In this document: piece by piece, positions 29,822 to 39,500 of the stretch | Layout: each line of letters opens with the position of its first letter | Position numbering within the stretch: position 1 is the stretch's first letter | Position numbers and translations under genes: made by a program | Source of the DNA: Fodinibius roseus | GTDB lineage: Bacteria > Bacteroidota > Rhodothermia > Balneolales > Balneolaceae | DNA length: 64,000 nt | Direction of reading: 5' to 3' | NCBI RefSeq assembly: GCF_900129315.1 | Contig: NZ_FQUS01000002.1 | Location: 62,001 to 126,000 of the forward strand | The notes under the pieces: generated by a model | The model's database searches: none | Told to the model about the DNA's origin: nothing | What the model saw: only the letters and a program-made list of their open reading frames with translations

Positions 29822-31675
29822 ATGATTGTTTACCAGGCAGATAAGGAGTCGTTTACAGAAGATATTGAGTCCGGTGGGGTTGAGGAATCTATTTCCTATA
29901 TGTATGAGGCTCGACTCAACAGGAGAGTTTCTGATTCTGAAAAGCGCTCGTGGAAGAATTCCCTGCAATACATGTATATGGTATTGAATGATGAGGAGAT
30001 CCCCGAGGATTCCGGAATTAGTATCGAGTTACAGATTCCCCAGACATCCAAGCGGATTGACTTTATCATTGCCGGGCAGGATGAAAATAAAGAAGATCAT
30101 GCCGTGATCGTTGAGCTCAAGCAGTGGGAAACAGCGCAGCGAACCAATATGGACGGGATCGTAAAAACCTATTTCCAGGGAGGGTTGCATAACACGAGCC
30201 ACCCATCCTACCAGGCATGGTCATATGCTGAATTGCTAAAAGATTTCAACAAGTCCGTGTACGAAGATGGGATAAACTTAAAACCGTGTGCATACCTGCA
30301 TAACTTTATGGGTGATAATGTGTTGGATCACTCATTCTACGAAGAGTATGTAAACAAGGCCCCTGTATTTAAAAATCGGGACCATAGAAAGCTGCGCTCC
30401 TTCATAAAAAAGTATGTCAAATACGGAGACCGTTCCGGTATTCTTTACCGTATTGATAATGGGGAGATACGCCCATCCAAAATGCTGGCCGACAGCCTTA
30501 AGTTGATGCTGGAAGGCAACGAAGAGTTTATCATGATTGATGAGCAGAAAGTTGCCTTTGAGTATGTAATGGACGCCGTTGAAAGTGCCGAAGAGGGGAA
30601 GAAGAAAGTAATCCTTGTAGAAGGAGGACCCGGAACCGGTAAATCTGTTATTGCAGTAAACTTACTGGTAAAATTAATAGGCAAGGGACATGTTGCCAGT
30701 TATGTCACGAAAAATTCGGCTCCGCGACAGGTATATACTTCCTATCTAACGGGCAGTATGAAAAGGTCAAGTGTAGAGAACCTATTTCGTAGTTCAGGAC
30801 AGTTTATAGATGCTCAACCCAATGATTTTGATGCCCTGATTGTAGATGAAGCGCACCGTCTAAAAGAAAAGTCCGGTCTTTACAGCAATCAGGGAGATAA
30901 CCAAATCAAAGAGATAATTAATGCCTCCAACGTTTCGGTCTTTTTTATTGACGAAGACCAACGCATACATATAAAGGACATAGGGAAGAAAGAGGAGATA
31001 AGGAAATGGGCCGATCAGTTCGATGCGGAAGTTATTGAAACCGAGCTTTCCTCACAGTTTCGATGCAATGGGTCTGACGGATACCTCGCTTGGGTAGATC
31101 ACATCCTGCAGATAAGAGATACGGCCAATACAGATCTCTCGGATATCGATTATGATTTTCAGGTGTTTTCGTCTCCTAACGACCTATTTGAGGAAATAAA
31201 GGAGAAGAATAAAGTAAATGACAAATCTCGGGTTGTAGCAGGCTATTGCTGGCCGTGGAAAAGTAAAAAGGACAGCCGGGCGATGGATATTGTCATTCCA
31301 GAGCATGGATTTAGCAAGCAATGGAATCTGGAGGATCACGGGCAGAAATGGTTGGTACAGGAAGGCTCGATTAATCAGATCGGCTGCATACATACCTGCC
31401 AGGGATTAGAGCTGGATTATGTAGGTGTCATTATCGGTCCGGATTTCAAAATTCGGGATGGAAAAGTAGTCACCGATTTGGATGAGCGATATACCTATGA
31501 TTCCTCAATTCGAGGGCTTAAAAAGATGCGAAAGAAAGATCCGGAAAAAGCTGCAGCTAAGGCTGGCCGCATTATCAAGAATACCTACCGTACGCTTATG
31601 ACCAGGGGTATGAGGGGATGTTATATCTTTTGCACAGATAAGGAGACGGAGGTGTACTTTCGAAGGATGATATAA
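29822..31675 (+). CDS. DUF2075 protein: PD-(D/E)XK nuclease-like domain plus P-loop helicase
   Basis: 617 residues. The N-terminal part contains a nuclease-like pattern: D80 in KRIDFIIAG followed by E98-x-K100 in AVIVELKQW. The C-terminal part is the DUF2075 helicase domain with Walker A GGPGTGKS (268-275), DEAH Walker B (342-345), SSQFRCNGSDGYL, a motif V-like HTCQGLELDYVGVI, and the terminal RTLMTRGMRGCYIF block. This predicts a nucleic-acid-dependent ATPase coupled to a nuclease. Tight coupling to a MazG-type enzyme suggests a genome-defence or DNA-maintenance pair, which is inference. The nuclease fold needs structural confirmation. Confidence 0.85.
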   Translation: MIVYQADKESFTEDIESGGVEESISYMYEARLNRRVSDSEKRSWKNSLQYMYMVLNDEEIPEDSGISIELQIPQTSKRIDFIIAGQDENKEDHAVIVELKQWETAQRTNMDGIVKTYFQGGLHNTSHPSYQAWSYAELLKDFNKSVYEDGINLKPCAYLHNFMGDNVLDHSFYEEYVNKAPVFKNRDHRKLRSFIKKYVKYGDRSGILYRIDNGEIRPSKMLADSLKLMLEGNEEFIMIDEQKVAFEYVMDAVESAEEGKKKVILVEGGPGTGKSVIAVNLLVKLIGKGHVASYVTKNSAPRQVYTSYLTGSMKRSSVENLFRSSGQFIDAQPNDFDALIVDEAHRLKEKSGLYSNQGDNQIKEIINASNVSVFFIDEDQRIHIKDIGKKEEIRKWADQFDAEVIETELSSQFRCNGSDGYLAWVDHILQIRDTANTDLSDIDYDFQVFSSPNDLFEEIKEKNKVNDKSRVVAGYCWPWKSKKDSRAMDIVIPEHGFSKQWNLEDHGQKWLVQEGSINQIGCIHTCQGLELDYVGVIIGPDFKIRDGKVVTDLDERYTYDSSIRGLKKMRKKDPEKAAAKAGRIIKNTYRTLMTRGMRGCYIFCTDKETEVYFRRMI

Positions 31676-31920
31676 TGAGCGAGCTACACGACCGCATGCC
31701 AGTGATGCTCTTATAAGAAGAATGGGATAAGTGGCTGGATCATAATACCAAGTCACTCAAAGAGCTACTTAATCCGTTTCCTGATGATGCGATTGATTTT
31801 CACTAAATGGATAAAAAGGTTGGTAAGGTCAGCAATAATTCGCCTGATCTGATAGACGCCACAGAGTATATTTCCCATACCGGTTTTTCTCCAAAATCGT
31901 CTTTTTCAACAATTTTATAG
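31675..31920 (+). pseudogene. C-terminal remnant of an SRAP (YedK/HMCES-type) gene
   Basis: One frame reads MSELHDRMPVML, a stop (31714), EEWDKWLDHNTKSLKELLN..FPDDAIDFH, a stop (31804), then KVGKVSNNSPDLID. These match the last third of SRAP proteins in order: the (NEL)M..IHDRMPV block, the aspartate/tryptophan-rich middle, and the terminal V..V.NN..ELI motif. The N-terminal two thirds, including the Cys2 active site, is missing. The remnant begins exactly at the TAATG overlap with the DUF2075 stop, as if a deletion or insertion joined the two genes. SRAP proteins crosslink to abasic sites in single-stranded DNA. It is not functional here. Confidence 0.8.
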
Positions 31921-32058
31921 TGTATAAGATGCTTCACTAAGGGTGTATAATATTAGGTAACAAATCATAGCTTATTATCTGTTAATTCATTATATATCAA
32001 GCGCGACATTATATTACAGGGTTGATAACCGAAACAATAGATACTAAAGGAGAAAAAC

Positions 32059-32256
32059 ATGTCAGACAAAAAAAAGGTTGCAAAAGCTCTTTTACAGGCT
32101 GAAAAAGAAAGTAAAAATTCCCCAAACGAAACAACTGGCTGTTGTACTATAAGTGCTGGTGGTTGGTCCGAGCAAAAACCAGGAATAACTAAGGCTGCAT
32201 GTGACAAACAAAAAGGACCGGGTGTAACGGTGACTTGGAAAGAAGGGGCTTGCTAG
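32059..32256 (+). CDS. Small Cys-containing peptide, unknown (possible peptide-product precursor)
   Basis: 65 residues: a charged N-terminal half (MSDKKKVAKALLQAEKES) and a distinct C-terminal half with four cysteines (TTGCC, KAACDK and terminal EGAC) rich in Gly, Thr, Ser and Trp. A strong AGGAG lies 7 nt before the ATG, unusual in this window and good evidence of translation. The leader-plus-Cys-rich-core layout resembles ribosomally made peptide precursors, but no modification or export gene is adjacent. I do not recognise the family. A hairpin (32377-32396) follows 120 bp downstream without a clear U-tract. Confidence 0.65.
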   Translation: MSDKKKVAKALLQAEKESKNSPNETTGCCTISAGGWSEQKPGITKAACDKQKGPGVTVTWKEGAC

Positions 32257-32543
32257 TATTGAAAGCAGTCTGGATTGGGGAGCCAATGCGTAAAAAAATA
32301 GCATGTTGAGTATCAGTCGACAAACCATCATTTATCAGAGAGAGACACGCCAAGCGTATCAGCTCACTCGTTTTGCGAGGGTATGGCGCTACCCTCACAA
32401 TAGGTAGTAAGTGTCCTTTTGGTGGGTATCTTCACAAATTTTTTTGAAGAAAGTTATTGAGCGTGGGGACACATATCGCCATTTACTGCTATGAGGCCAC
32501 CTGAATAGTATTTAAAACATTAATTTTCGTGCTCGTTTATGGT

Positions 32544-33506
32544 TTATTGGTCTTCAACTTTGATAGCCTTAGTACCGCTTAGACTTACAATTGAGGTACC
32601 GAAGTTAGGGCTTTCCTCAGTTCGAAGACAGAAAATAAACTGGATATATCCAAGGTTCCCGGAAGGGATAATTCTTACTTCCATTAATCTCCTGTCATCC
32701 AGGAAACCACCAATGTTTAGGAAACTTTGTACCTGCTGTAGAACAGCTCGTTCTGCATCGCGTGTTACGTAGCCCATGATGACGGGCAGCAATTTTTCTA
32801 TAGTTTTTGCAACCGTTGCACTATGACCCAGGGAAATTATGTCTTCGAGCCAATGAAAGTTGGCGTTTTCATCGGACGTTATGCTTACCTCTAACGAGGT
32901 TTCATTATCCTCATCCAGTTCAGCTCTTATATAAAGCTTTAGAGTTATATCAAGATCGCCATTAAAAAAGTTATTTATGACGATTTCCAGCGGCAATTTG
33001 TATTCTATACGGTTATTAAACCATGTCGATTCGATTTCCGATCTAAATCTCAAGTATTGGATACCATCTATTTGATCGTTTATTTGATTGAAGGCCAGAT
33101 TATCAAGTAATGATTGTGGGATTTCCCTAATCTTATTTTCTCCTTCCGTAGTAATCTGGAGAGGTTCACCAATGGGGGACCATATATTCCCACTATTCAC
33201 ATGTTTGGCCATGAGTGACAAAAAGGTATCCTTGTAGACCGAAAAATTCTCTGATCCCCTCGCAGGTATATCGTTATTAATATCCGCGTAATGTACACGA
33301 AGCCTGAACTGATAATCACTTAAAGTGACGTTATTTTGCTTCGCTTGTATCCCCCAGTTTGCCTGAATTTCTTCACACGGGGCTACCGTTGATTTAGAAA
33401 TTTGAAATTCGGCTACTTCAAGTTTATCTCGAAGGTCAGGTATGGTCGGTGGAGAAATAACGATACCGTCATCCTGATTCAGATTTGGATTAAGTTTTAT
33501 TTTCAT
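32544..33506 (-). CDS. Hypothetical protein, 320 residues
   Basis: I do not recognise this gene. The frame is long, with ordinary amino-acid use. The N-terminal half looks beta-rich (ISKSTVAPCEEIQANWGI, QFRLRVHYADIN, as in Ig-like sandwiches). The middle has IEYKLPLEIVINNFFNGDLDITLKLYIRA, and the C-terminal part has mixed helix with a hydrophobic GYIQFIFCL strand. No signal peptide or membrane segment is evident, so it is probably cytoplasmic. It stands alone, convergent with the small Cys peptide, in AT-rich accessory DNA. Confidence 0.7.
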   Translation of the reverse strand: MKIKLNPNLNQDDGIVISPPTIPDLRDKLEVAEFQISKSTVAPCEEIQANWGIQAKQNNVTLSDYQFRLRVHYADINNDIPARGSENFSVYKDTFLSLMAKHVNSGNIWSPIGEPLQITTEGENKIREIPQSLLDNLAFNQINDQIDGIQYLRFRSEIESTWFNNRIEYKLPLEIVINNFFNGDLDITLKLYIRAELDEDNETSLEVSITSDENANFHWLEDIISLGHSATVAKTIEKLLPVIMGYVTRDAERAVLQQVQSFLNIGGFLDDRRLMEVRIIPSGNLGYIQFIFCLRTEESPNFGTSIVSLSGTKAIKVEDQ

Positions 33507-33916
33507 TTTGTCCTCTTTTTTGCCCGATTTATTATTGATGGTTTATTGAAATGACCTCTCATGGCTACATCATTATTTTATCAGTGAGAAGGGTAAGAGG
33601 TTGCAGATCAATTAGATACGATTTGAAATCAGTTTTTTTAAATCCCTTTTTAAAGATTTTTAGGTTAAACTACTAACTATTATGAGTTTAATACAGTTAG
33701 AGGTAGTAACCTATTAAATAAATAAAATATTATTTTACATGTCATTGACTATTATCAAGCAAACCTGGTTGAAATAAAATCCTTAAACCACTCCGCCCTT
33801 ATAACCATTATGTAATCCCTTCCCGGCAAGCAATTATTATCCTCACGTAATCGATTTTAGTTACTGACCGTACGTTAACGTTTGAGTTATGAAGGTATTA
33901 ATAGAACTCCGGGATG

Positions 33917-34052
33917 ATCCTGTAAACTTTATTTGCCATTGACCGTCGGCATCAATAACCTTTTGAAAGACTGCTGAAGGGATTTTGGCAAGTTTTTTCT
34001 TATGCCATATCTATAGTTACTTGTGTGTTAGGTTGTTGATAGTTTACAGGAT
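33917..34052. repeat. 136-bp element bounded by 12-bp perfect inverted repeats
   Basis: ATCCTGTAAACT at 33917-33928 is the exact reverse complement of AGTTTACAGGAT at 34041-34052. The interior has no ORF. The size and terminal repeats resemble a miniature inverted-repeat element, although no target duplication is visible. The rest of the 900-bp gap 33507-34411 is AT-rich; I see no gene in it beyond a doubtful 69-codon frame at 34136. Confidence 0.45.
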
Positions 34053-34411
34053 GGGCTTTTTCGGGCTATTACTTCATAAATATGATGTGGATTTTTTTCA
34101 AGGAAGAGTAAGCATCTCTGAGTAAGCAAAATAGGGTGATCAATAGAAAATATGTTCCAAAGGGTCTTTTGGGGAATCTTTTAGAAAAGACTCAGAATAT
34201 TTTTATAAATAATTTTAAAAAAAATTACGGGGTGTATTCGAGTTTAGTCGTTTTAATTATAGAGAGGGTAAATTATAGAGGGGATATGTCAGGTTACCGT
34301 TGGTTCTTTCGAGATGAAATGTTAGGAGCCGTTTTTATTATATAGTTAGCTGCTATCTGGGATTAGCCAAGCTGATTGTTTTTATCAAATTGTTGAATAG
34401 GGTAAGTGTCT

Positions 34412-35014
34412 ATGGGTAACGAAAAAGGGTATGTACAAGGAATTATAAACGGGGAAAGGTGGGCATTTAAGGCAATATTTCTGGAACACTACGAGCCTCT
34501 CTGTAATTTTTGCTGGAGGTACACCCGGTCGAGGGCTGTTTCGGAAGATTTGGTCCAAGAGGTTTTTGCGGACCTGTGGGACCTGAAAGAGACGCTGGAT
34601 CCTGATAAAAGTTTAAAAGTCTATTTATATCAGGCCGTTAAAAATAAGGGGTATGACTACGTAGCCCATCAAAAAGTGGTCAGGAAGTATCAGGCCGATC
34701 AACGTCATGACCAAAAAGAGGAAGTACATCAAAAGATGATCACCCAGGAAGATAAAGCATTCATTAAGGCGGCACGTCAGGCTATCGATGCCCTCCCCCC
34801 GCGAGCACAGCAAACATACGTATTACACCGGCAAGACGGTCTCACCTACCGGGAAATTGCCGAAGTGATGGATGTTACCGTTAAGACCGTTGAGTCTCAG
34901 ATGAGCCGTGCACTGGATATGCTGCGCAGCCGGCTGCGCAATAATTCGCCCGACCAGGTGACCGAACGAACCATTGCGAAGATATTTTCTATACGAGATA
35001 CGGGTACGGAGTAG
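34412..35014 (+). CDS. ECF sigma factor, FecI-like (module 1)
   Basis: RNA polymerase sigma-70 family ECF factor of about 200 residues, of the Bacteroidota PUL-associated type. Region 2 is visible as AVSEDLVQEVFADLWDL and the following basic SLKVYLYQAVKNKGYDY. Region 4 is ALPPRAQQTYVLHRQDGLTYREIAEVMDVTVKTVESQ, an HTH for -35 recognition. A GTG at 34406 is also possible; I prefer ATG 34412. With FecR, SusC (STN-bearing) and SusD downstream it forms a trans-envelope signalling unit in which substrate binding at the outer membrane releases the sigma factor. Confidence 0.92.
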   Translation: MGNEKGYVQGIINGERWAFKAIFLEHYEPLCNFCWRYTRSRAVSEDLVQEVFADLWDLKETLDPDKSLKVYLYQAVKNKGYDYVAHQKVVRKYQADQRHDQKEEVHQKMITQEDKAFIKAARQAIDALPPRAQQTYVLHRQDGLTYREIAEVMDVTVKTVESQMSRALDMLRSRLRNNSPDQVTERTIAKIFSIRDTGTE

Positions 35015-35423
35015 TGTACTGACTATACAATGCATAGGGCACTTTAAGGTTGTCTTGCATTTCCAGCCGCCTTTTATAAGCAACATTTCCGTTATTGGTT
35101 AATTGTACTTGGTTAATTGGGGTTCAGCATCCGGATATTAGGGTTAGCCCGCCCCCCCCGAAAACCCAACACAGTTTTCAACTTTATCAGCTTGACAACC
35201 GTAGCTGTTGGGTGATACTAATAACCACTGTACCGATTAGCAAATAGCAACACCAGCCCTTTTTAGATACTGGATAGTAGAATATTTGTAGTTAGAGACT
35301 ATAATTGCTTACCAGTCTGATACTATTTTTGAGAAATACCGGGAAATAATAAAAAAGTTGCAGGGTGGCCTGTGCTACGGCCGTTTTATTAATAGAGAAA
35401 ATGGTAAAAGCCAAAGATATCTA
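35015..35423 (+). other. 409-bp non-coding gap between sigma and anti-sigma genes, module 1
   Basis: No gene is seen. It contains a run of eight C (about 35152-35159) and an inverted repeat ACCCAACA / TGTTGGGT (35164-35171, 35206-35213). It may hold the promoter recognised by the sigma factor for fecR-susC-susD, since the sigma gene itself is separated from that operon. Module 2 has a gap of almost the same length. Confidence 0.4.
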
Positions 35424-36482
35424 ATGAACAAAGAAGTACTGCATAACTATGTATTTGGGAATTGTAGCCCTAAAGAAAAGGAAATGGTGAAGCATTGGCT
35501 CGACGAGTCCACCCAAAACAAAAATATTATGGAAGAACTGACCCGTATTTGGGAAGTATCCCCCGGGAAAAGAATTGAGGTAGATACCTACAAAGCCTGG
35601 GATGCTTTCAGCGAGCAATATTTTTCATATAAAGATTCCAAAACCAGTAAGATCTCCAAAGGGCATGCTCTTAATACAGGTAAAGGTCATCAGGGGCCAA
35701 GGCATCGAAGGTTACGAAAATCAAAATTTGTTGCGTATGCGATCGCTGCGGCAGCGGTTATTCTGCTGACCGTCATGTTTTATCACTTTGTTGGATTTTC
35801 CACTACAGATGTTTCACCGGAGCTGGTGAAGCAGGAAATTACCACCGAAAAAGGTCAACGGACAACGATCCGGCTCTCTGACGGGACGCGTATCCACCTG
35901 AATGCTGAAAGCCATTTGAGTGTAGCCGCTGATTACAACAGGGATAAAAATCGGATCGTCTATCTTGAGGGAGAAGCCTTCTTTGAGGTGGCTTCCGATA
36001 AGCAGAGATCTTTTGAGGTTCATACGCCTCGGTCGGTGACTCGCGTCCTGGGAACCGAGTTCAATGTGAATGCCTATCCCGAAGATTACAAAGTACAAGT
36101 AGTGGTTTCTGAGGGGAAGGTGATGTTAGGTTCTGGTGAGAGCGGGGAGTCCCCGGAGGTTCGGTTAATCCGGAATCAAAAGGGAACAATTTTTTCTGAT
36201 GGAGAGGTTACTGCATCGAAGGTATCGGACCTGGGAATATATCTGGATTGGAGCAGGGGGAGACTAACCTTCCGGGACAGCCCGGTTAAAGAAATAGAGC
36301 AACGATTGGAGCGCTGGTTTAACATCGAGGTCACTATAGCCGAGGAGATTACCAGTGAAAACCGACTGCTGACTGGTTCCTTTAAGGATGTACCGTTATC
36401 GAATGTGTTACATTCGATTGCCCTGTCGCTCGATATGGATTACCGGCGGGAGGGGCGGACCGTCATTTTTGAGGACAGTTGA
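35424..36482 (+). CDS. FecR-like anti-sigma factor (module 1)
   Basis: Inner-membrane sigma regulator, 352 residues from ATG 35424 (MNKEVLHNYVFGNCSPKEKE). A cytoplasmic N-terminal sigma-binding domain with the WLDES motif is followed by a single membrane helix (FVAYAIAAAAVILLTVMFYHF, about 106-126). The periplasmic FecR domain follows (EKGQRTTIRLSDGTRIHLNA, VYLEGEAFFEV, RVLGTEFNVNAYP), then a C-terminal DUF4974/STN-like domain that contacts the SusC signalling domain (GRLTFRDSPVKEI). An upstream ATG at 35358 is possible but gives an atypical N-terminus. Confidence 0.92.
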   Translation: MNKEVLHNYVFGNCSPKEKEMVKHWLDESTQNKNIMEELTRIWEVSPGKRIEVDTYKAWDAFSEQYFSYKDSKTSKISKGHALNTGKGHQGPRHRRLRKSKFVAYAIAAAAVILLTVMFYHFVGFSTTDVSPELVKQEITTEKGQRTTIRLSDGTRIHLNAESHLSVAADYNRDKNRIVYLEGEAFFEVASDKQRSFEVHTPRSVTRVLGTEFNVNAYPEDYKVQVVVSEGKVMLGSGESGESPEVRLIRNQKGTIFSDGEVTASKVSDLGIYLDWSRGRLTFRDSPVKEIEQRLERWFNIEVTIAEEITSENRLLTGSFKDVPLSNVLHSIALSLDMDYRREGRTVIFEDS

Positions 36483-36555
36483 TAGTGAAATTCACCATAG
36501 ATGCAAATAATCATTTTAAACTAATTGACAATCAATAACGATTAAAGTAACAGTT

Positions 36556-39500
36556 ATGGACAATAAAATACGGCATTCGATTTTGAAGGGGATGGGCAAG
36601 ATAGTGCAAATAGGGATGGTATTGTTCGTGTGTTCAGCCGTTGCTGTGGGTCAGGACAGGATGGCCACGCTTGAGAAGAACAGGGTGGTATATAACGGGA
36701 TACCCATAACTCAGGAAGTTGATGAGTCTACGGTACTCAATAAAATTATTTCTATATCCGTACATGAGGTCCCTCTGCTGGAGACGATTAAAAAAATAGC
36801 CGTAAAGGCTAATCTGGAAATGGTATACAACAGCAAGCTGCTGGCAGAAAAAGATCATTCTATAACCACGAGTTTAGAGCAGATTACCGTTGCGGAGGCG
36901 CTTTGGGCGGTGCTGGCAGAAACCAGCCTGCGATTTGCTGTTTCTGCCGACAAGCAGCTGGTACTATTGGAGCAAAAAGACGCTAATAATTCTCACCAAC
37001 AAATTCCTGCCGCCACCCAAGAGACCGTTACCGGTACTGTTACGGACGGGCAATCCCGCGAAACCCTGCCCGGGGTGAATATATTGGTAAAAGGAACAAC
37101 AACTGGGGCATCAACTGATACTGAAGGGAGTTTTGAGCTGTCCGTCCCGTCCTTGCAGGATACACTCGTGGTTTCATTTGTGGGATATCAAACACAGGAA
37201 GTGCCAATAAGCGGAAGAACAGAAATTGATGTTGTATTGCAGCCCCAAGCTATTGCAGGAGAAGAGTTGGTAGTGGTTGGGTATGGAACACAAGATAGAC
37301 GGGAGGTAACCGGATCTATTAGCAGCATCTCAGGTGAAGATGTTGCCGCAAGGACCTCTTCAGTCAATGTGACGACAGCTCTGCAGGGTTTGACGTCGGG
37401 CGTGACAGTATCAGATTTGGGCGGTGCTCCGGGAAGATCACAAGCCCAAATTAGAATTAGGGGAGTAACGTCACTTGATGATAATAACCCATTATTTATT
37501 GTAGATGGGGTTGAACAATCATATGAAGATATCAATCAAAATGATATCGAGTCAATTACCGTCCTGAAAGATGCCTCCTCTACGGCTATTTACGGATCAA
37601 GAGCCGCTAATGGAGTTGTGTTAATTACAACGAAGAGGGGACAAGGAGAATCGATTCAGGTCGATTTGAACTCGAGTATTGATTTTCAAAATTTGACGTT
37701 CAAACCGGAGCATATGGCTACCGAAGAATATTTGCGCCAACAAAATATTGCATATCAAAACGCTGGCGACCCACCCATATATTCTGAGGAAGACATACAG
37801 AAATATGTTTCGCAAAGTGATCCCCTGAATTATCCTCTTCCGAATGACTGGTACAATATAGTTCCTCGGGATAATGCACCCATGATCAAAAATTCAATTT
37901 CTATATCTGGAGGGGGAGAGCATCTGAGCACATATGCAAGCGCCAGTCATTTTGACCAGCAAGGACTTATGCCCAACACAAATGCACAGCGATACCAGCT
38001 GCGATTAAACAATGATATTTATGTAACAGACTACTTAAGTTTTACGGCCGACTTGAGAATAGGGAGAAATGATCTGTTTGGGACACCTCGAAGCACTCCC
38101 GGTGCAAGTGGTCCAATGCGCCTATTCGATCATGCAACCCAGTTTGCCGTCCCCCGGTATCCTGATGGCACGTATGGTTTAAGTCCCCAAAACCAAAATG
38201 TATTAGCTGAATTTGATCCCGATATAAGCGGAGGTATTGCAGAAAGAGATTACTATACCATAGGCAATATTTCGGGTACTTGGGATATTACAAATGGTTT
38301 GGCTTTTACTTCTCGGGTTGCTGTAGAAGCAGAGCGGTTTATACGAGAAGAAAATTATCCAACCTATCAGATCAGGGATTATTTCAATCCGGATCAGGTA
38401 CTCAGGGAGAGACAAATCAATTCGTTGACTGAACGCAGGGATGAGACTCTTAAAACTACTTTATATAACACACTTGATTACAGTTTTGGGATAGATGTGC
38501 ATCAATTTGATTTTTTAGCGGGATACTCTCAAGAAACATTTGATTACAAACGTGTTGATGCCAGTGGCAGAAACTTATACAACAATGATTTAAGAGATCT
38601 CTCACTAACAGAATCCGAAACGAGAGACATTGGGAGTACAATAAACGATTGGGGATTGAGGTCATTTTTTAGTCGTCTTAATTATAATTATGACCAGAAA
38701 TATATATTTGAAGTTAATTTAAGGTATGACGGATCTTCTCGGTTTCCTGAAGGTAGTAGATATTCTTTCTTTCCTTCGGGCTCTCTTGCTTGGGTATTGT
38801 CCGAAGAATCTTTTTGGGAGCCTTGGGAGACTACCGTTGATGAATTTAAGATTCGGGCATCGTGGGGAGAAACAGGGAATCAAAATGTAGGGTTATATAC
38901 CTATTTTGATGATTTAAATATCCTTTCTAATACGTATGTATTTAATAATAACCCGGTAACTGGTGTGGCTAAAAATAGTGTGGCAAGTACAGACTTGAGA
39001 TGGGAGACCACGAAGCAGTTAAACTTCGGATTGGATGTATCATTTTTAGAGGGTAAATACTCTGTCGTAATTGACTGGTATAGAAAGAATACGGAAGGTA
39101 TCCTTTTGGAATTACCTATTTCGGGAGCCGTTGGTCTTAATCCTGCCGCTACAAATGCCGGAGAAGTACAAAATACGGGCTGGGAGTTTCAGATTGAACA
39201 TCGCAATCAGCTAAGCGAGGTTTTTTATTCTGTATCTTTCAATTTGTCTGACGTCCGAAATAAAGTTTTGGATTTGGCGGGAACCGGACCTTATTATAGT
39301 GCTGAAAAAAATACTCTCGTACGCCAGGTGGGTACTCCGATTGATGCACTATGGGGATATAAAACAGATGGTCTTTTAACACAAGAGGATATTGATCAGG
39401 GGTACCCTACCTTCTCGGCTGATGGAACCGCTGGCGATATCAAATATGTCGATACCAACAATGATGGACAGATTACCGCTAATGACAGGGAAGTGATAGG

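Noticed and set aside
32377-32396. GAGGGTA / TACCCTC hairpin as a terminator
   Set aside because: No U-tract follows on either strand; kept only as a note with the small peptide gene.
34136-34345. 69-codon plus-strand frame before sigma module 1
   Set aside because: AT-rich chance composition, no ribosome site, no neighbour support, no recognisable motif.
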